Assembly (NCBI RefSeq): GCF_001735805.1
Contig: NZ_CP017248.1
Coordinates: 2,604,001-2,668,000, forward strand
DNA length: 64,000 bases
From: Streptomyces fodineus
GTDB lineage: Bacteria; Actinomycetota; Actinomycetes; Streptomycetales; Streptomycetaceae
Direction of reading: 5' to 3'
In this document: in pieces, positions 45,909 to 54,902 of the stretch
Layout: every line of letters starts with the position of its first letter
Position numbering within the stretch: position 1 is the first letter of the stretch
Translations under genes and position numbers: made by a program
The notes under the pieces: generated by a model
Told to the model about the DNA's origin: nothing
Database searches by the model: none
Seen by the model: the letters and a program-made list of their open reading frames with translations, nothing else

Positions 45909-46739
45909 ATGACTCGGACGACCGCCCGCCTGAGCGTCACGGCGGCCGCCGCCGCGGCCCCGCTCCTGCTCCTGTCGTGGGCGGCGGGGTCTGCCCAGGC
46001 ACACGGAGCCCCCACAAACCCGGTCAGCCGGGTCTACGCCTGCTCCCCCGAGGGCGGCGACGCGGCACGCTCGGCGGCCTGCCGGGCGGCGGTCACGGCG
46101 AACGGCTCCCCGTTCACCGCGTGGGACAACCTGCGCGTGGCGGGGGTGAACGGCCGGGACCGGCAGACGATTCCGGACGGCAGACTGTGCAGCGGGAACC
46201 TGCCGGCGTACCGGGGCCTGGACCTGGCTCGGCGGGACTGGCCGGCGACACGGCTGACGCCCGGCGGCAGGCTGACGATGACGTACGCCTCGACGATCGC
46301 GCACACGGGCACGTTCAGGCTGTACCTGACCAAGCCGGGTTACGACCCGGCGAAACCGCTGACCTGGTCCGATCTGCCGGAGCGGCCCTTCGCCCAGGTC
46401 ACGGACCCCCCGCTGCGGGAGGGGGCGTACCACATCGCCGCGACGCTGCCGACGGACCGGACGGGGCGTCAGGTCCTCTACACCGTCTGGCAGAACAGCA
46501 GCACGCCGGACACCTATTACTCGTGTTCCGACGTGGTCTTTCCGGACAAGGGCGGGAAGGCGGGGGATGCGGGGGAGGCGGCAGTGACACCGGTGACGAC
46601 GGCGAGTTCGACCCCCGCCGCCGATGGGCGCGCCGCCCAGGACATGGGCCCTTCCGCGCCCGTACTGGCGGGCGGCGCCGCCGCGGTGCTGGTGCTCACC
46701 GGGGGCGCCGCCCTTGCCGTGCGTCTACGACGACGCTGA
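45909..46739 (+). CDS. AA10 lytic polysaccharide monooxygenase with C-terminal membrane anchor
   Basis: Copper enzyme that oxidatively cleaves chitin or cellulose. 276 residues. The signal peptide ends SAQA before His32, which becomes the N-terminal copper ligand of the mature protein (HGAPTNPVSR). The second His-brace residue is His132 in YASTIAHTGTF. IPDGRLCSGN and YTVWQNSSTPDTYYSCSDVVF are typical AA10. After residue 200 comes a Thr/Ala-rich linker and a hydrophobic helix (APVLAGGAAAVLVLTGGAAL) ending in RLRRR, so the enzyme seems membrane-tethered rather than freely secreted. No LPxTG motif. Confidence 0.9.
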   Translation: MTRTTARLSVTAAAAAAPLLLLSWAAGSAQAHGAPTNPVSRVYACSPEGGDAARSAACRAAVTANGSPFTAWDNLRVAGVNGRDRQTIPDGRLCSGNLPAYRGLDLARRDWPATRLTPGGRLTMTYASTIAHTGTFRLYLTKPGYDPAKPLTWSDLPERPFAQVTDPPLREGAYHIAATLPTDRTGRQVLYTVWQNSSTPDTYYSCSDVVFPDKGGKAGDAGEAAVTPVTTASSTPAADGRAAQDMGPSAPVLAGGAAAVLVLTGGAALAVRLRRR

Positions 46740-46757
46740 ACTCGGCCTTCCTGGTGC

Positions 46758-48060
<1,303 letters not shown>

Positions 48061-48765
48061 ATGGCCTCGTCCCCGGACGTCCCGTCCGACGGCAACACCC
48101 CCGAGAATCCGGGAAACGGTTCTCCGTCCGAAGCACCTCAGGCAGCCGCCGCCGGGACCACCGGTGGCGGCGAGAGACGAGGCCGGGTCCGGGCCCGCCG
48201 GGCCGCGGTGATGGCGGTGCCCGCCACCCTCGTCGCCGCCGCTCTCGCGGTCCTCACCGCACAGGGGGCGCTGGGCGTGCAGTTCGCGATCTCCGGCATG
48301 CCGTTCACGGTCACCGCGACCGAGCTGAACGGAACCGGTTTCGAGCAGTTCGGCGGCCTCGACACCATGGCGGACGGCAGCCCGAACGCCGGGGACACCG
48401 GCGGTCAGGTGCTCGTCGTCACCTCCGCGATCAAGAACGCCACGCTCACCAAGCTGTGCCAGAGCGTCGACCTCGGCGGCACCAACCTGCTGATCACGGC
48501 GGGCAGCGGCGCGGACAAGGTGCAGGCGAGCGACCTGACCACCGACTCCTCGGAGCTGTCCGGCGACGCGGCGTTCAAGAACATCGAGATCGGCAACGAC
48601 GCGAGCACGCTGACCAAGGCGGGCGTGAAGGGCCCGATCGGGGTGTTCAGCCAGCAGGCCGACACCGTGCGCATCGCCAACCTGCGGCAGACCAACTACG
48701 CAACCACCGCCGGTGTGTTCAAGCTTCCCGGTCTCAAGCTCCGCTTCAGCGGCTCGGGTTGCTGA
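48061..48765 (+). CDS. DUF6230 family exported protein
   Basis: 234 residues. A Ser/Pro/Gly-rich N-terminus of about 40 residues, a basic patch (RGRVRARRA), one hydrophobic segment (VMAVPATLVAAALAVLTAQ), then the domain GVQFAISGMPFTVTATEL to the C-terminal KLRFSGSGC. I recognise the DUF6230 family, which in Streptomyces is usually followed by a DUF6114 gene as here. I chose ATG 48061, which has GGGAG at the right distance; ATG 48043 and 48049 are alternatives. Function unknown; outside-facing by topology. Confidence 0.82.
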   Translation: MASSPDVPSDGNTPENPGNGSPSEAPQAAAAGTTGGGERRGRVRARRAAVMAVPATLVAAALAVLTAQGALGVQFAISGMPFTVTATELNGTGFEQFGGLDTMADGSPNAGDTGGQVLVVTSAIKNATLTKLCQSVDLGGTNLLITAGSGADKVQASDLTTDSSELSGDAAFKNIEIGNDASTLTKAGVKGPIGVFSQQADTVRIANLRQTNYATTAGVFKLPGLKLRFSGSGC

Positions 48766-48770
48766 TCGCG

Positions 48771-49223
48771 GTGCCGGACGGTCCACGCCCAGGAGCGCGC
48801 GCCGCCTTCCGCGGGTGGCGGGCCCGCCGGCCGTTCTGGGGCGGGCTGCTGCTCGCCCTGGCCGGCGGCGAGATCCTGCTCACGGAGAAAGCCTCGCTGA
48901 AGGTCGTGATGCACATCGGCATGCAGGGGCTGGCCGGCTATCTGCTGCCGTCGCTGATGGCGCTGCTGGGCCTGCTGATCCTCTTCAACCCCGCGCAGCG
49001 GCTCTTCTACTCCCTCACCGGCGTCCTGCTCTCGCTGGGCACCTGGGTCACCTCGAACCTGGGCGGCTTCTTCATCGGCCTCCTGCTGGGCGTCACCGGC
49101 AGCTGCCTCACCTTCGGCTGGCTCCCCGACCAGGAGCCGCGCGTCAGCCGCCGCAAGCGCCGCAAGCAGGCAAGGGCGGCGGCACGTACGGTGGCGGAGG
49201 GGGCGCAGGGCACGGCGGCCTGA
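48771..49223 (+). CDS. DUF6114 family membrane protein
   Basis: 150 residues with about four hydrophobic helices (FWGGLLLALAGGEILL, LAGYLLPSLMALLGLLILF, LFYSLTGVLLSLGTWVTS, FFIGLLLGVTGSCLTF) and a basic cytoplasmic tail (RRKRRKQARAAAR). Start taken as GTG 48771, 5 bases after the DUF6230 stop. The tight pairing suggests a membrane partner for the exported DUF6230 protein. No biochemical role is known to me. Confidence 0.82.
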   Translation: MPDGPRPGARAAFRGWRARRPFWGGLLLALAGGEILLTEKASLKVVMHIGMQGLAGYLLPSLMALLGLLILFNPAQRLFYSLTGVLLSLGTWVTSNLGGFFIGLLLGVTGSCLTFGWLPDQEPRVSRRKRRKQARAAARTVAEGAQGTAA

Positions 49224-49287
49224 GGGTACGGGGTCGTACGGCTGCCCCGGCGGGGACCTGCCCGGCGCCCGTGCGGTGTACGGGCGC

Positions 49288-50333
49288 TCAGAGGCGAGGC
49301 CGGGCCTTGGCCACGGCGAGGGCGAGGGCGTACCGGCCGAGGACGGCGGCGAGCAGCAGGTGGTACCCGGCGGGCAGGGCCGTCATGCCGAGCGCGGCGC
49401 CGAGCGGGCTGGGCGGTACGACGACCCGGTGCGTGCGGGCCGGCAGCGCCGCGCCGCGCGTGAGGCACGTGGTGACGATCACCGGCAGCGTCTCGGGGGT
49501 GATCCCGACCGCCAGCGACACGGCGAACGGCAGGGTCTGCGGGCCCCGGCCGCGCAGCGCCGCGCCCGCCATGAGCACCAGCGGCGGGGCGAGCAGCATG
49601 AACCGGACCAGCACCCAGGCGATGCCGTGCACGGAGCGGTCGAAGGCGCTGGGCGCACGCGGCTGCGGCGACCGCTGCGCGGCGGCGAACCGGGTGCGCG
49701 GCCCGGTCGCCACTACGACCGCGGTGGCACCGCCCGCCACGACCGCGCCGCCCTGGAAGCACGGATGGGACTCGGCGAGCGGCTCCGGCAGTTCGGTGGC
49801 GGCCTTGGACACGGGCGCGGACGCGCCGGTGAGGGCGGCCTCGCGCACCGTCAGCCCGCGGGCGCGCGGCAGTCGTACGTCGGCGGGCACGAGGTCGCCG
49901 GGGCCGGGCCGTACGACGTCGCCGGGGACCGGTTCGGCCACCGGGATCTCGTGGGCGGGTCGGCGGTGGCGCCGGTGCGGCGCAGCACGGTGGCCGTGCC
50001 GGCGACCGGTTCGCGCAGGGCGGCGAGCGCGTGGTCGGCGCGGCGCTCACCGGCCGCGCGCGGCACGCAGCCGACGGCGACCAGGGAGAGGATCACCGTG
50101 GCGGTGCCCCAGGAGGCGACGAACGCCGGGACCAGGCCGAGGGCGAGGAGCACGGCGGTGAACGGGGCGCGCACACCGCGCAGGCTGCGCCGGAGCGCGG
50201 TAGGGGTGTGCGGGCGGGGCGGGGGGTCGCCGTATGCGGCGAGCCGTACGGCGGCCTCCAGGTGCTGCGGCTCCTGGACACCGGCCCGCGCGGACTCAGG
50301 GAGGTGCCGCGGCGGGTCCGGGCACCGGGCCCG
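49288..50333 (-). pseudogene. mgtA: Decayed magnesium-type P-type ATPase
   Basis: The 5' part (LEAAVRLAAYGD, then FTAVLLALGLVPAFVASW and ALAALREPVAGTATVLRR) and the part from 49941 (PGDLVPADVRLPRARGL, ALTGASAP, FDRSVHGIAWVLVRFMLLAPPLVLM, VGITPETLPVIVTTCLTRGA) are clearly MgtA/MgtB-like but lie in different frames, with a frameshift near 49950. After TRGA the sequence jumps to the extreme C-terminal helix (PLGAALGMTALPAGYHLLLA). The phosphorylation motif DKTGT and the whole P and N domains are missing. No start codon fits the 5' end. Not a functional pump. Confidence 0.85.
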
Positions 50334-50341
50334 CCGGGTTC

Positions 50342-50764
50342 TCAGAGGCCACGGAGGAGGCGGGCCGGGGCCGGGACGGCGGCGTCCCGTTCGGCGAGCC
50401 GGCCGACGAGCAGGCGTACGACGTCGACGACGGCGGCCTGTGCGGCGGCGTCCACGAAGTACACCTGGCGGCGGCCCTCGCGACGGGAGCGGACGAGCCC
50501 GGCGAGTTTCAGCTTGGTCAGGTGCTGGCTGACGGCGGGCAGCGCGCCGCCGACCCGCCCGGCGAGCCCGGTGACGTCGCTCTCCCCCTGGATCAGCGCC
50601 CACACGATGTGCAGCCGGGCGGGCGAGGCGAGCAGACCGAAGGCGGCGGCCGCCTCGGCGAGCACCTCGGCGGAGGGGTCCAGGTGGCCGGTGCCGGGAG
50701 CTGTCGCCACTGTCGCCTTCCTCTGCTTCCTTGGTGTCGTGCCGGGTTCGGTGGGTGTGGGCAT
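50342..50764 (-). CDS. ArsR/SmtB-family transcriptional regulator
   Basis: 140 residues. Winged helix: AEAAAAFGLLASPARLHIVWAL, then GRVGGALPAVSQHLTKLKLAGLVRSRREGRRQVYF. No obvious cysteine metal site, so the signal is unknown. It lies directly upstream of the dead mgtA and presumably once controlled it. Confidence 0.9.
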   Translation of the reverse strand: MPTPTEPGTTPRKQRKATVATAPGTGHLDPSAEVLAEAAAAFGLLASPARLHIVWALIQGESDVTGLAGRVGGALPAVSQHLTKLKLAGLVRSRREGRRQVYFVDAAAQAAVVDVVRLLVGRLAERDAAVPAPARLLRGL

Positions 50765-50809
50765 TCAGTTTAGGTCCGCAGGAACTTCTCGGTGGCGCCA
50801 TGAGTTTCT

Positions 50810-51160
50810 ATGATGTGCGCGCTCGTGGCCGCCGCGGACGGGACCGTCGCCCCCTCGGAGCGGCAGCGGGTGGCTCAGCTCATCGCGACGAACGAGGTGT
50901 TGCAGAACTTCCCGGCGGACGACCTCAGGCGCCGCTTCGAGGAGAACCTGAACAAGCTGACGACCGACTTCGCCTTCGGCAAGGTGAGCGTGCTGCAGGA
51001 GATCGCGAAGGCGAAGAAGAAGCCGGCCGAGGCGCGGGCGGTCGTCCAGATCGGCATCGTGATCGGCGGCGCGGACGGCGACTTCGACAAGACGGAACAG
51101 GCGGTGGTGCGCGAGGCGTGCTACACGCTGGACCTGCCGCCGCACGAGTTCGACCTCTGA
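50810..51160 (+). CDS. terB: TerB-family protein lacking its N-terminus
   Basis: 116 residues covering the TerB core: MCALVAAADGTVAPSER, EVLQNFPADDL, then ARAVVQIGIVIGGADGDFD and the C-terminal EFDL. TerB homologues are normally about 150 residues and start with an MSF-type peptide. Just upstream, ATG at 50801 encodes MSFYD but in another frame, so the first 30 or so codons appear to have been deleted out of frame. No ribosome site precedes 50810. Either a weakly expressed short protein or a pseudogene. TerB proteins belong to the tellurite/stress Ter system; no other ter gene is here. Confidence 0.7.
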   Translation: MMCALVAAADGTVAPSERQRVAQLIATNEVLQNFPADDLRRRFEENLNKLTTDFAFGKVSVLQEIAKAKKKPAEARAVVQIGIVIGGADGDFDKTEQAVVREACYTLDLPPHEFDL

Positions 51161-51188
51161 GCCGGCCGGACCGCGCGAGGATGGGGGC

Positions 51189-52193
51189 ATGCTCGACGAA
51201 CTCGACCGTGCCCTCATCCACGCCCTGCACCTGGACGGCCGCGCGCCGTTCAGCAGGATCGCCGAGGTGCTCGGGGTCTCGGCGCAGACCGTGGCCCGCC
51301 GTTACCGCCGGCTGCGCACGGAGGCGGGGCTGCGCGTGGTGGGCCTCGCCGACCCGGACCGGGCGGGCCGCGCGCAGTGGCTGGTCCGGCTGACGGCGAC
51401 GGCACGTTCTGCGCGGGACATCGCCGGGGCGCTGGTGCGGCGGCCGGACACGTCCTGGGTGAAGCTGACTTCGGGAGGCACGGAGATCACGGCGGTGATC
51501 CACGCCCCGGCCGAGGACTCCTCCCCCGGCTCCCTCCTGCTGCATGACGTGCCGCGCACCAGCGGCATCACCGCCGTCTCCGCGCACTGCCTGCTGCACA
51601 CCTACCTGGGCGGTCCCGCCAACTGGCGGCGCAGCGCGCAGGCACTGGATCAGGAGCAGCAGGCAGCGCTGGAGTACCGGGAGAGCGCCGAGGGAGTACG
51701 GCAACCGGGGCCGGAGGACGGGGAGTTGCTGGCGGCGCTGGAGCGGGACGGGCGGGCCGGGCAGCAGGAGCTGGCCCAGGAGACGGGCTGGTCGCCCACG
51801 ACCGTGGCCCGGCGGCTGGCCGAACTCCGCGCGTCGGGCGCGCTGTTCTTCGACGTGGAGGTGGACGCCGGGCTCTTCGGCGTCCACACCCGGGCCCTGC
51901 TGTGGCTGTCGGTGCGCCCGGCGGACCTGGAGAAGGCCGCGCTCGCCCTGGCCGGCCATGACGAGCTGGCCTTCGTGGCCGCGACCACCGGCCGCACCAA
52001 CCTGGTCGCCCAGGCCCTGTGCCGCGACCCGGCCGACCTGCACCGCTATCTCACCCGGCGGCTCGGTGCGCTGCGGGAGATCGACGCGCTGGAGACGAGT
52101 CCCGTGCTGCGTACGCTCAAGGCGGCGAGTCCGGTGCTGACGGATCTGGCGAGGGTACGGCGTCTCCACACGCCCACCCACCGGGTCGGTTGA
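51189..52193 (+). CDS. Lrp/AsnC-family regulator with two DNA-binding/effector repeats
   Basis: 334 residues, about twice the usual Lrp length. The first winged helix is LDELDRALIHALHLDGRAPFSRIAEVLGVSAQTVARRYRRL; a second HTH near residue 178 reads ELLAALERDGRAGQQELAQETGWSPTTVARRLAEL, followed by an effector-like domain. Such fused double-Lrp proteins are common in Streptomyces. A GGATGGGGGC stretch precedes the ATG. Target unknown. Confidence 0.88.
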   Translation: MLDELDRALIHALHLDGRAPFSRIAEVLGVSAQTVARRYRRLRTEAGLRVVGLADPDRAGRAQWLVRLTATARSARDIAGALVRRPDTSWVKLTSGGTEITAVIHAPAEDSSPGSLLLHDVPRTSGITAVSAHCLLHTYLGGPANWRRSAQALDQEQQAALEYRESAEGVRQPGPEDGELLAALERDGRAGQQELAQETGWSPTTVARRLAELRASGALFFDVEVDAGLFGVHTRALLWLSVRPADLEKAALALAGHDELAFVAATTGRTNLVAQALCRDPADLHRYLTRRLGALREIDALETSPVLRTLKAASPVLTDLARVRRLHTPTHRVG

Positions 52194-52203
52194 GACCGCA
52201 CGC

Positions 52204-52290
52204 GGCTGCGGGTGCGTGGTGGCTGGTCGCGCCCACGCGGCGGAGCCGCATAGTGATGCGGCCCCGCGCCCCGTGGGGAGCCGCGGTGCC
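52204..52290. repeat. Common Streptomyces intergenic repeat-like element
   Basis: Text such as GTGGCTGGTCGCGCCCACG and GCGGAGCCGCATAGTGATG followed by GCCCCGCGCCCCGTGGGG resembles an intergenic element I have met repeatedly in Streptomyces genomes. It ends in a small hairpin (CCCC-gcgccccgt-GGGG) and can serve as the Lrp gene terminator. Recognition is from memory. Confidence 0.4.
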
Positions 52291-52297
52291 CCGCCTA

Positions 52298-53715
52298 GTG
52301 TGATGCGCCTGAAATCGCAGGCTTAAGTCTCTCGCTGATTTTCGGTGGCTGGCGGAGTGAGCTTGGTGAGGTAGTCGGCGAGGGATTTGAGGATCTCGTC
52401 GGCGGTCTTGGTCCAGGTGAAGGGCCGGGGGTTCTCGTTCCATGAGTCGATCCAGGCCCTGATGTCCTCCTCCAGCGCCTTCACCGAGGTGTGGACGCCT
52501 CGGCGGATGAGCTTGTCGGTGAGCAGGCCGAACCACCGCTCGACCTGGTTGATCCAGGAAGAGCCGGTCGGAGTGAAGTGGACATGGAAGCGGGGGTGCT
52601 TGCCGAGCCAGGTCTTGATCTCGGGGGTGTTGTGGGTGGCGTAGTTGTCACACACCAGGTGCACATCGAGCCCGGCAGGAACCGCCTTGTCTATCGTGAC
52701 CAGAAACTTCTTGAACTCGACGGCCCGGTGGCGGCGGTGCAGTTCACCGATGACAGTGCCGTCGGCGATGTTGAAGGCGGCGAACAGGCTGGTGATGCCG
52801 TGTCGCAGGTAGTCGTGGGTGCGCCGTTCGGGCATGCCCGGCATCATCGGCAGCACCGGCTGCGAGCGGTCCAGCGCCTGAATCTGGCTCTTCTCGTCCA
52901 CGCACAACACCACGGCTTTCTCCGGCGGGTTGTGGTACAGGCCGACGACGTCGACGACCTTCGCGACGAACTGCGGGTCGGTGGAGAGCTTGAAGGCGTC
53001 CTGCAGGTGCGGCTTGAGGTCGAACTTCTTCCAGATCCGCCCGATGGTGGACTTCGACAGCCCGGTGCGGGCGGCCATGGAGGCCCGCGACCAGTGGGTG
53101 TCCTGGCCCGGGGCGGATTCCAGCGTCGCGACGACCACGTCCTCGACCTGGTCGAGCAGGATGGACGGCGGCCGGCCGGGCCGCGGCTCGTCGACCAGAC
53201 CGTCCAGCCGCCGCTTGACGAACCGGGCCCGCCAGCGGTTCACCGACTGCTCGCTCACCCCGAGCTCGGCCGCCACCTGCTTGTTCGTCCCGCCCTCCGC
53301 GCACCGCAGCACGATCCTCGCGCGCAGAGCCAAAAACTGCGCGGTCTTCGCGCGCCTCGCCCAACGCGTCAGCTGAGCCCGTTCGTCATCACTGAGCACC
53401 AGCTCCGACTTGCGTCGGCCCGGCCGCGGCTCATCCGCAAGCCCGGCCATCCGCCGGGCAGCAAACCGCGAGCGCCACTTCCTCACCGTGTCCGCGGTTA
53501 CCTTGAACTCCGCCGCCACACGCGTATTCGGCTTCCCATCCGCACACGCCAAGACGATGCGTGCCCGCTCGGCGAGACGGGGCGCCACTGCCCCGCCCGC
53601 CCAGCGCAACAACTCGGCGCGCTCCTCATCGGACAGCACAACTTCGACGGCACGAGGACCCCGAGACATGAAAACAGGCTACAGACTTAAGCCTGCGATT
53701 TCAGGCGCATCACAC
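52298..53715 (-). mobile_element. IS630-family insertion sequence A
   Basis: A 1.4-kb element with perfect terminal inverted repeats: 52298-52330 at the left, 53683-53715 at the right, beginning GTGTGATGCGCC and ending ...AAGTCT inward. It is flanked by TA at 52296-52297 and 53716-53717, the TA target duplication typical of IS630. One transposase gene fills it. The identical ends and intact transposase suggest a recent, possibly active insertion. Confidence 0.9.
52323..53669 (-). CDS. IS630-family transposase (element A)
   Basis: 448 residues. Two helix-turn-helix blocks (RVAAEFKVTADTVRKWRSRF and QVAAELGVSEQSVNRWRARF) and a DDE nuclease domain: first Asp in LCVDEKSQIQAL, second in LVCDNYATHNTPEI, Glu in INQVERWFGLLTD. 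Intact from ATG 53669 to the TAA-type end at 52323 just inside the left terminal repeat. The duplicated N-terminal HTH makes it longer than the transposase of element B. Confidence 0.93.
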   Translation of the reverse strand: MSRGPRAVEVVLSDEERAELLRWAGGAVAPRLAERARIVLACADGKPNTRVAAEFKVTADTVRKWRSRFAARRMAGLADEPRPGRRKSELVLSDDERAQLTRWARRAKTAQFLALRARIVLRCAEGGTNKQVAAELGVSEQSVNRWRARFVKRRLDGLVDEPRPGRPPSILLDQVEDVVVATLESAPGQDTHWSRASMAARTGLSKSTIGRIWKKFDLKPHLQDAFKLSTDPQFVAKVVDVVGLYHNPPEKAVVLCVDEKSQIQALDRSQPVLPMMPGMPERRTHDYLRHGITSLFAAFNIADGTVIGELHRRHRAVEFKKFLVTIDKAVPAGLDVHLVCDNYATHNTPEIKTWLGKHPRFHVHFTPTGSSWINQVERWFGLLTDKLIRRGVHTSVKALEEDIRAWIDSWNENPRPFTWTKTADEILKSLADYLTKLTPPATENQRET

Positions 53716-54842
53716 TAGTGACCTGGTCCGGAGATCCTGTCGCAGTAGCCGCAGATGCGGTCGATGATCTGGTCCGCGGTCTTGGTCCATCTGAAGGGCC
53801 GAGCCTGCTCGTTCCAGGTCTTGATCCAGTCCTTGAGCGCGGTCTTCAACTCGTCGAGTGAGCAGAAAACCCCGCGCTCCAGACATCGCCGCTGTAGTTC
53901 GGCGAACCACCGCTCGACCTGGTTGATCCAGGACGAGTAGGTCGGGGTGAAGTGCAGCTCGAACCGAGGATGGGCCAGAAGCCACTTGTGCACGACCGGC
54001 GCCTTGTGGGCGGAGAGGTTGTCGCAGATCACGTGGACCGCCAGGCCGGGATCGGTCTGGCGGTCGATCTCATCGACAAAGTCGCGGAAGTCCACCGCCC
54101 GATGCGTCGCCGACAGCTTCCCGATCACCTTGCCGGTGGCGGTGTTCAGGGCGGCGAACAGATCCACGGTGCCGTGCCGGACGTAGTCGAAACTGCGCCG
54201 CTCAGGGGTGCCGGGCACCATCGGCAGCACCGGAGCGGTCCGCTCAAGGGCCTGGATCTGCGGCTTCTCGTCCACCGCGAAAACTGCCGCGTTCGCCGGC
54301 GGAGCGAGATACAGCCCGACCACGTCTTGGATCCTGTCGATCAGCAGCGGGAGCGGGGAGATCTTGAAATCCTCCGTCCGCCAGGGCTGCAGCCCGAACG
54401 CCCGCCAGATCCGCAGCACGCTCGTCGGAGAGATTCCCACTCGCTTCGCCAGCTCCCGCTTCGACCAGTGGGTGGCACCCTCGGGCACCTCTTCGAGAGT
54501 GCGCACCACCACCTCTTCCACCTGGGCGTCTGTGATGGCGCGGGGCACACCGGGACGTGGCTCGTCGGACAGCCCGTCGAGCCGGTACTGGAGAAATCTG
54601 GTCCGCCACCGGCGCACGGTCGCGCGATCGGTCCCCAGCCGTGCAGCCACTGCGGTGTTGTTCAATCCCCCTGCGCAGGCCAGCACGATCCGGGCCCGTC
54701 TGGCCAGCCCCTGCGCGGTTGTCCGGCGTTTGGCCCACCCCTGCAACACCAGCCGCTCGTCCTCGGATAACACCAGCGGCTGCAGCCTGCTGTCGCCCAC
54801 ACCTCCAGCAGACCGCAGCCGGCAGCCGCCGTCACCACCCAC
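53715..54842 (-). CDS. IS630-family transposase (element B)
   Basis: 375 residues. One HTH region (NNTAVAARLGTDRATVRRWR), a second helix-turn-helix (RELAKRVGISPTSVLRIWRAFG), and DDE motifs: AVDEKPQIQAL, VICDNLSAHKAPVV and INQVERWFAELQ. The reading frame is intact and its stop codon is formed by the outermost bases of the element and the target TA. About half identical by eye to the transposase of element A, so a distinct IS of the same family. Confidence 0.93.
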   Translation of the reverse strand: MGGDGGCRLRSAGGVGDSRLQPLVLSEDERLVLQGWAKRRTTAQGLARRARIVLACAGGLNNTAVAARLGTDRATVRRWRTRFLQYRLDGLSDEPRPGVPRAITDAQVEEVVVRTLEEVPEGATHWSKRELAKRVGISPTSVLRIWRAFGLQPWRTEDFKISPLPLLIDRIQDVVGLYLAPPANAAVFAVDEKPQIQALERTAPVLPMVPGTPERRSFDYVRHGTVDLFAALNTATGKVIGKLSATHRAVDFRDFVDEIDRQTDPGLAVHVICDNLSAHKAPVVHKWLLAHPRFELHFTPTYSSWINQVERWFAELQRRCLERGVFCSLDELKTALKDWIKTWNEQARPFRWTKTADQIIDRICGYCDRISGPGH

Positions 54843-54902
54843 ACCGCAATCTGAAACGAACGACCACTCACGTGGCGAAACGTGAACTCAAGACCAGGTC
54901 AC
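53718..54902 (-). mobile_element. IS630-family insertion sequence B, abutting element A
   Basis: A different 1.2-kb IS630 element. Its ends are GTGACCTGGTC at 53718-53728 and the inverted GACCAGGTCAC at 54892-54902, flanked by TA at 53716-53717 and 54903-54904. The left TA is the same dinucleotide that closes element A. The right TA is part of the stop codon of the MFS gene. Confidence 0.88.
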
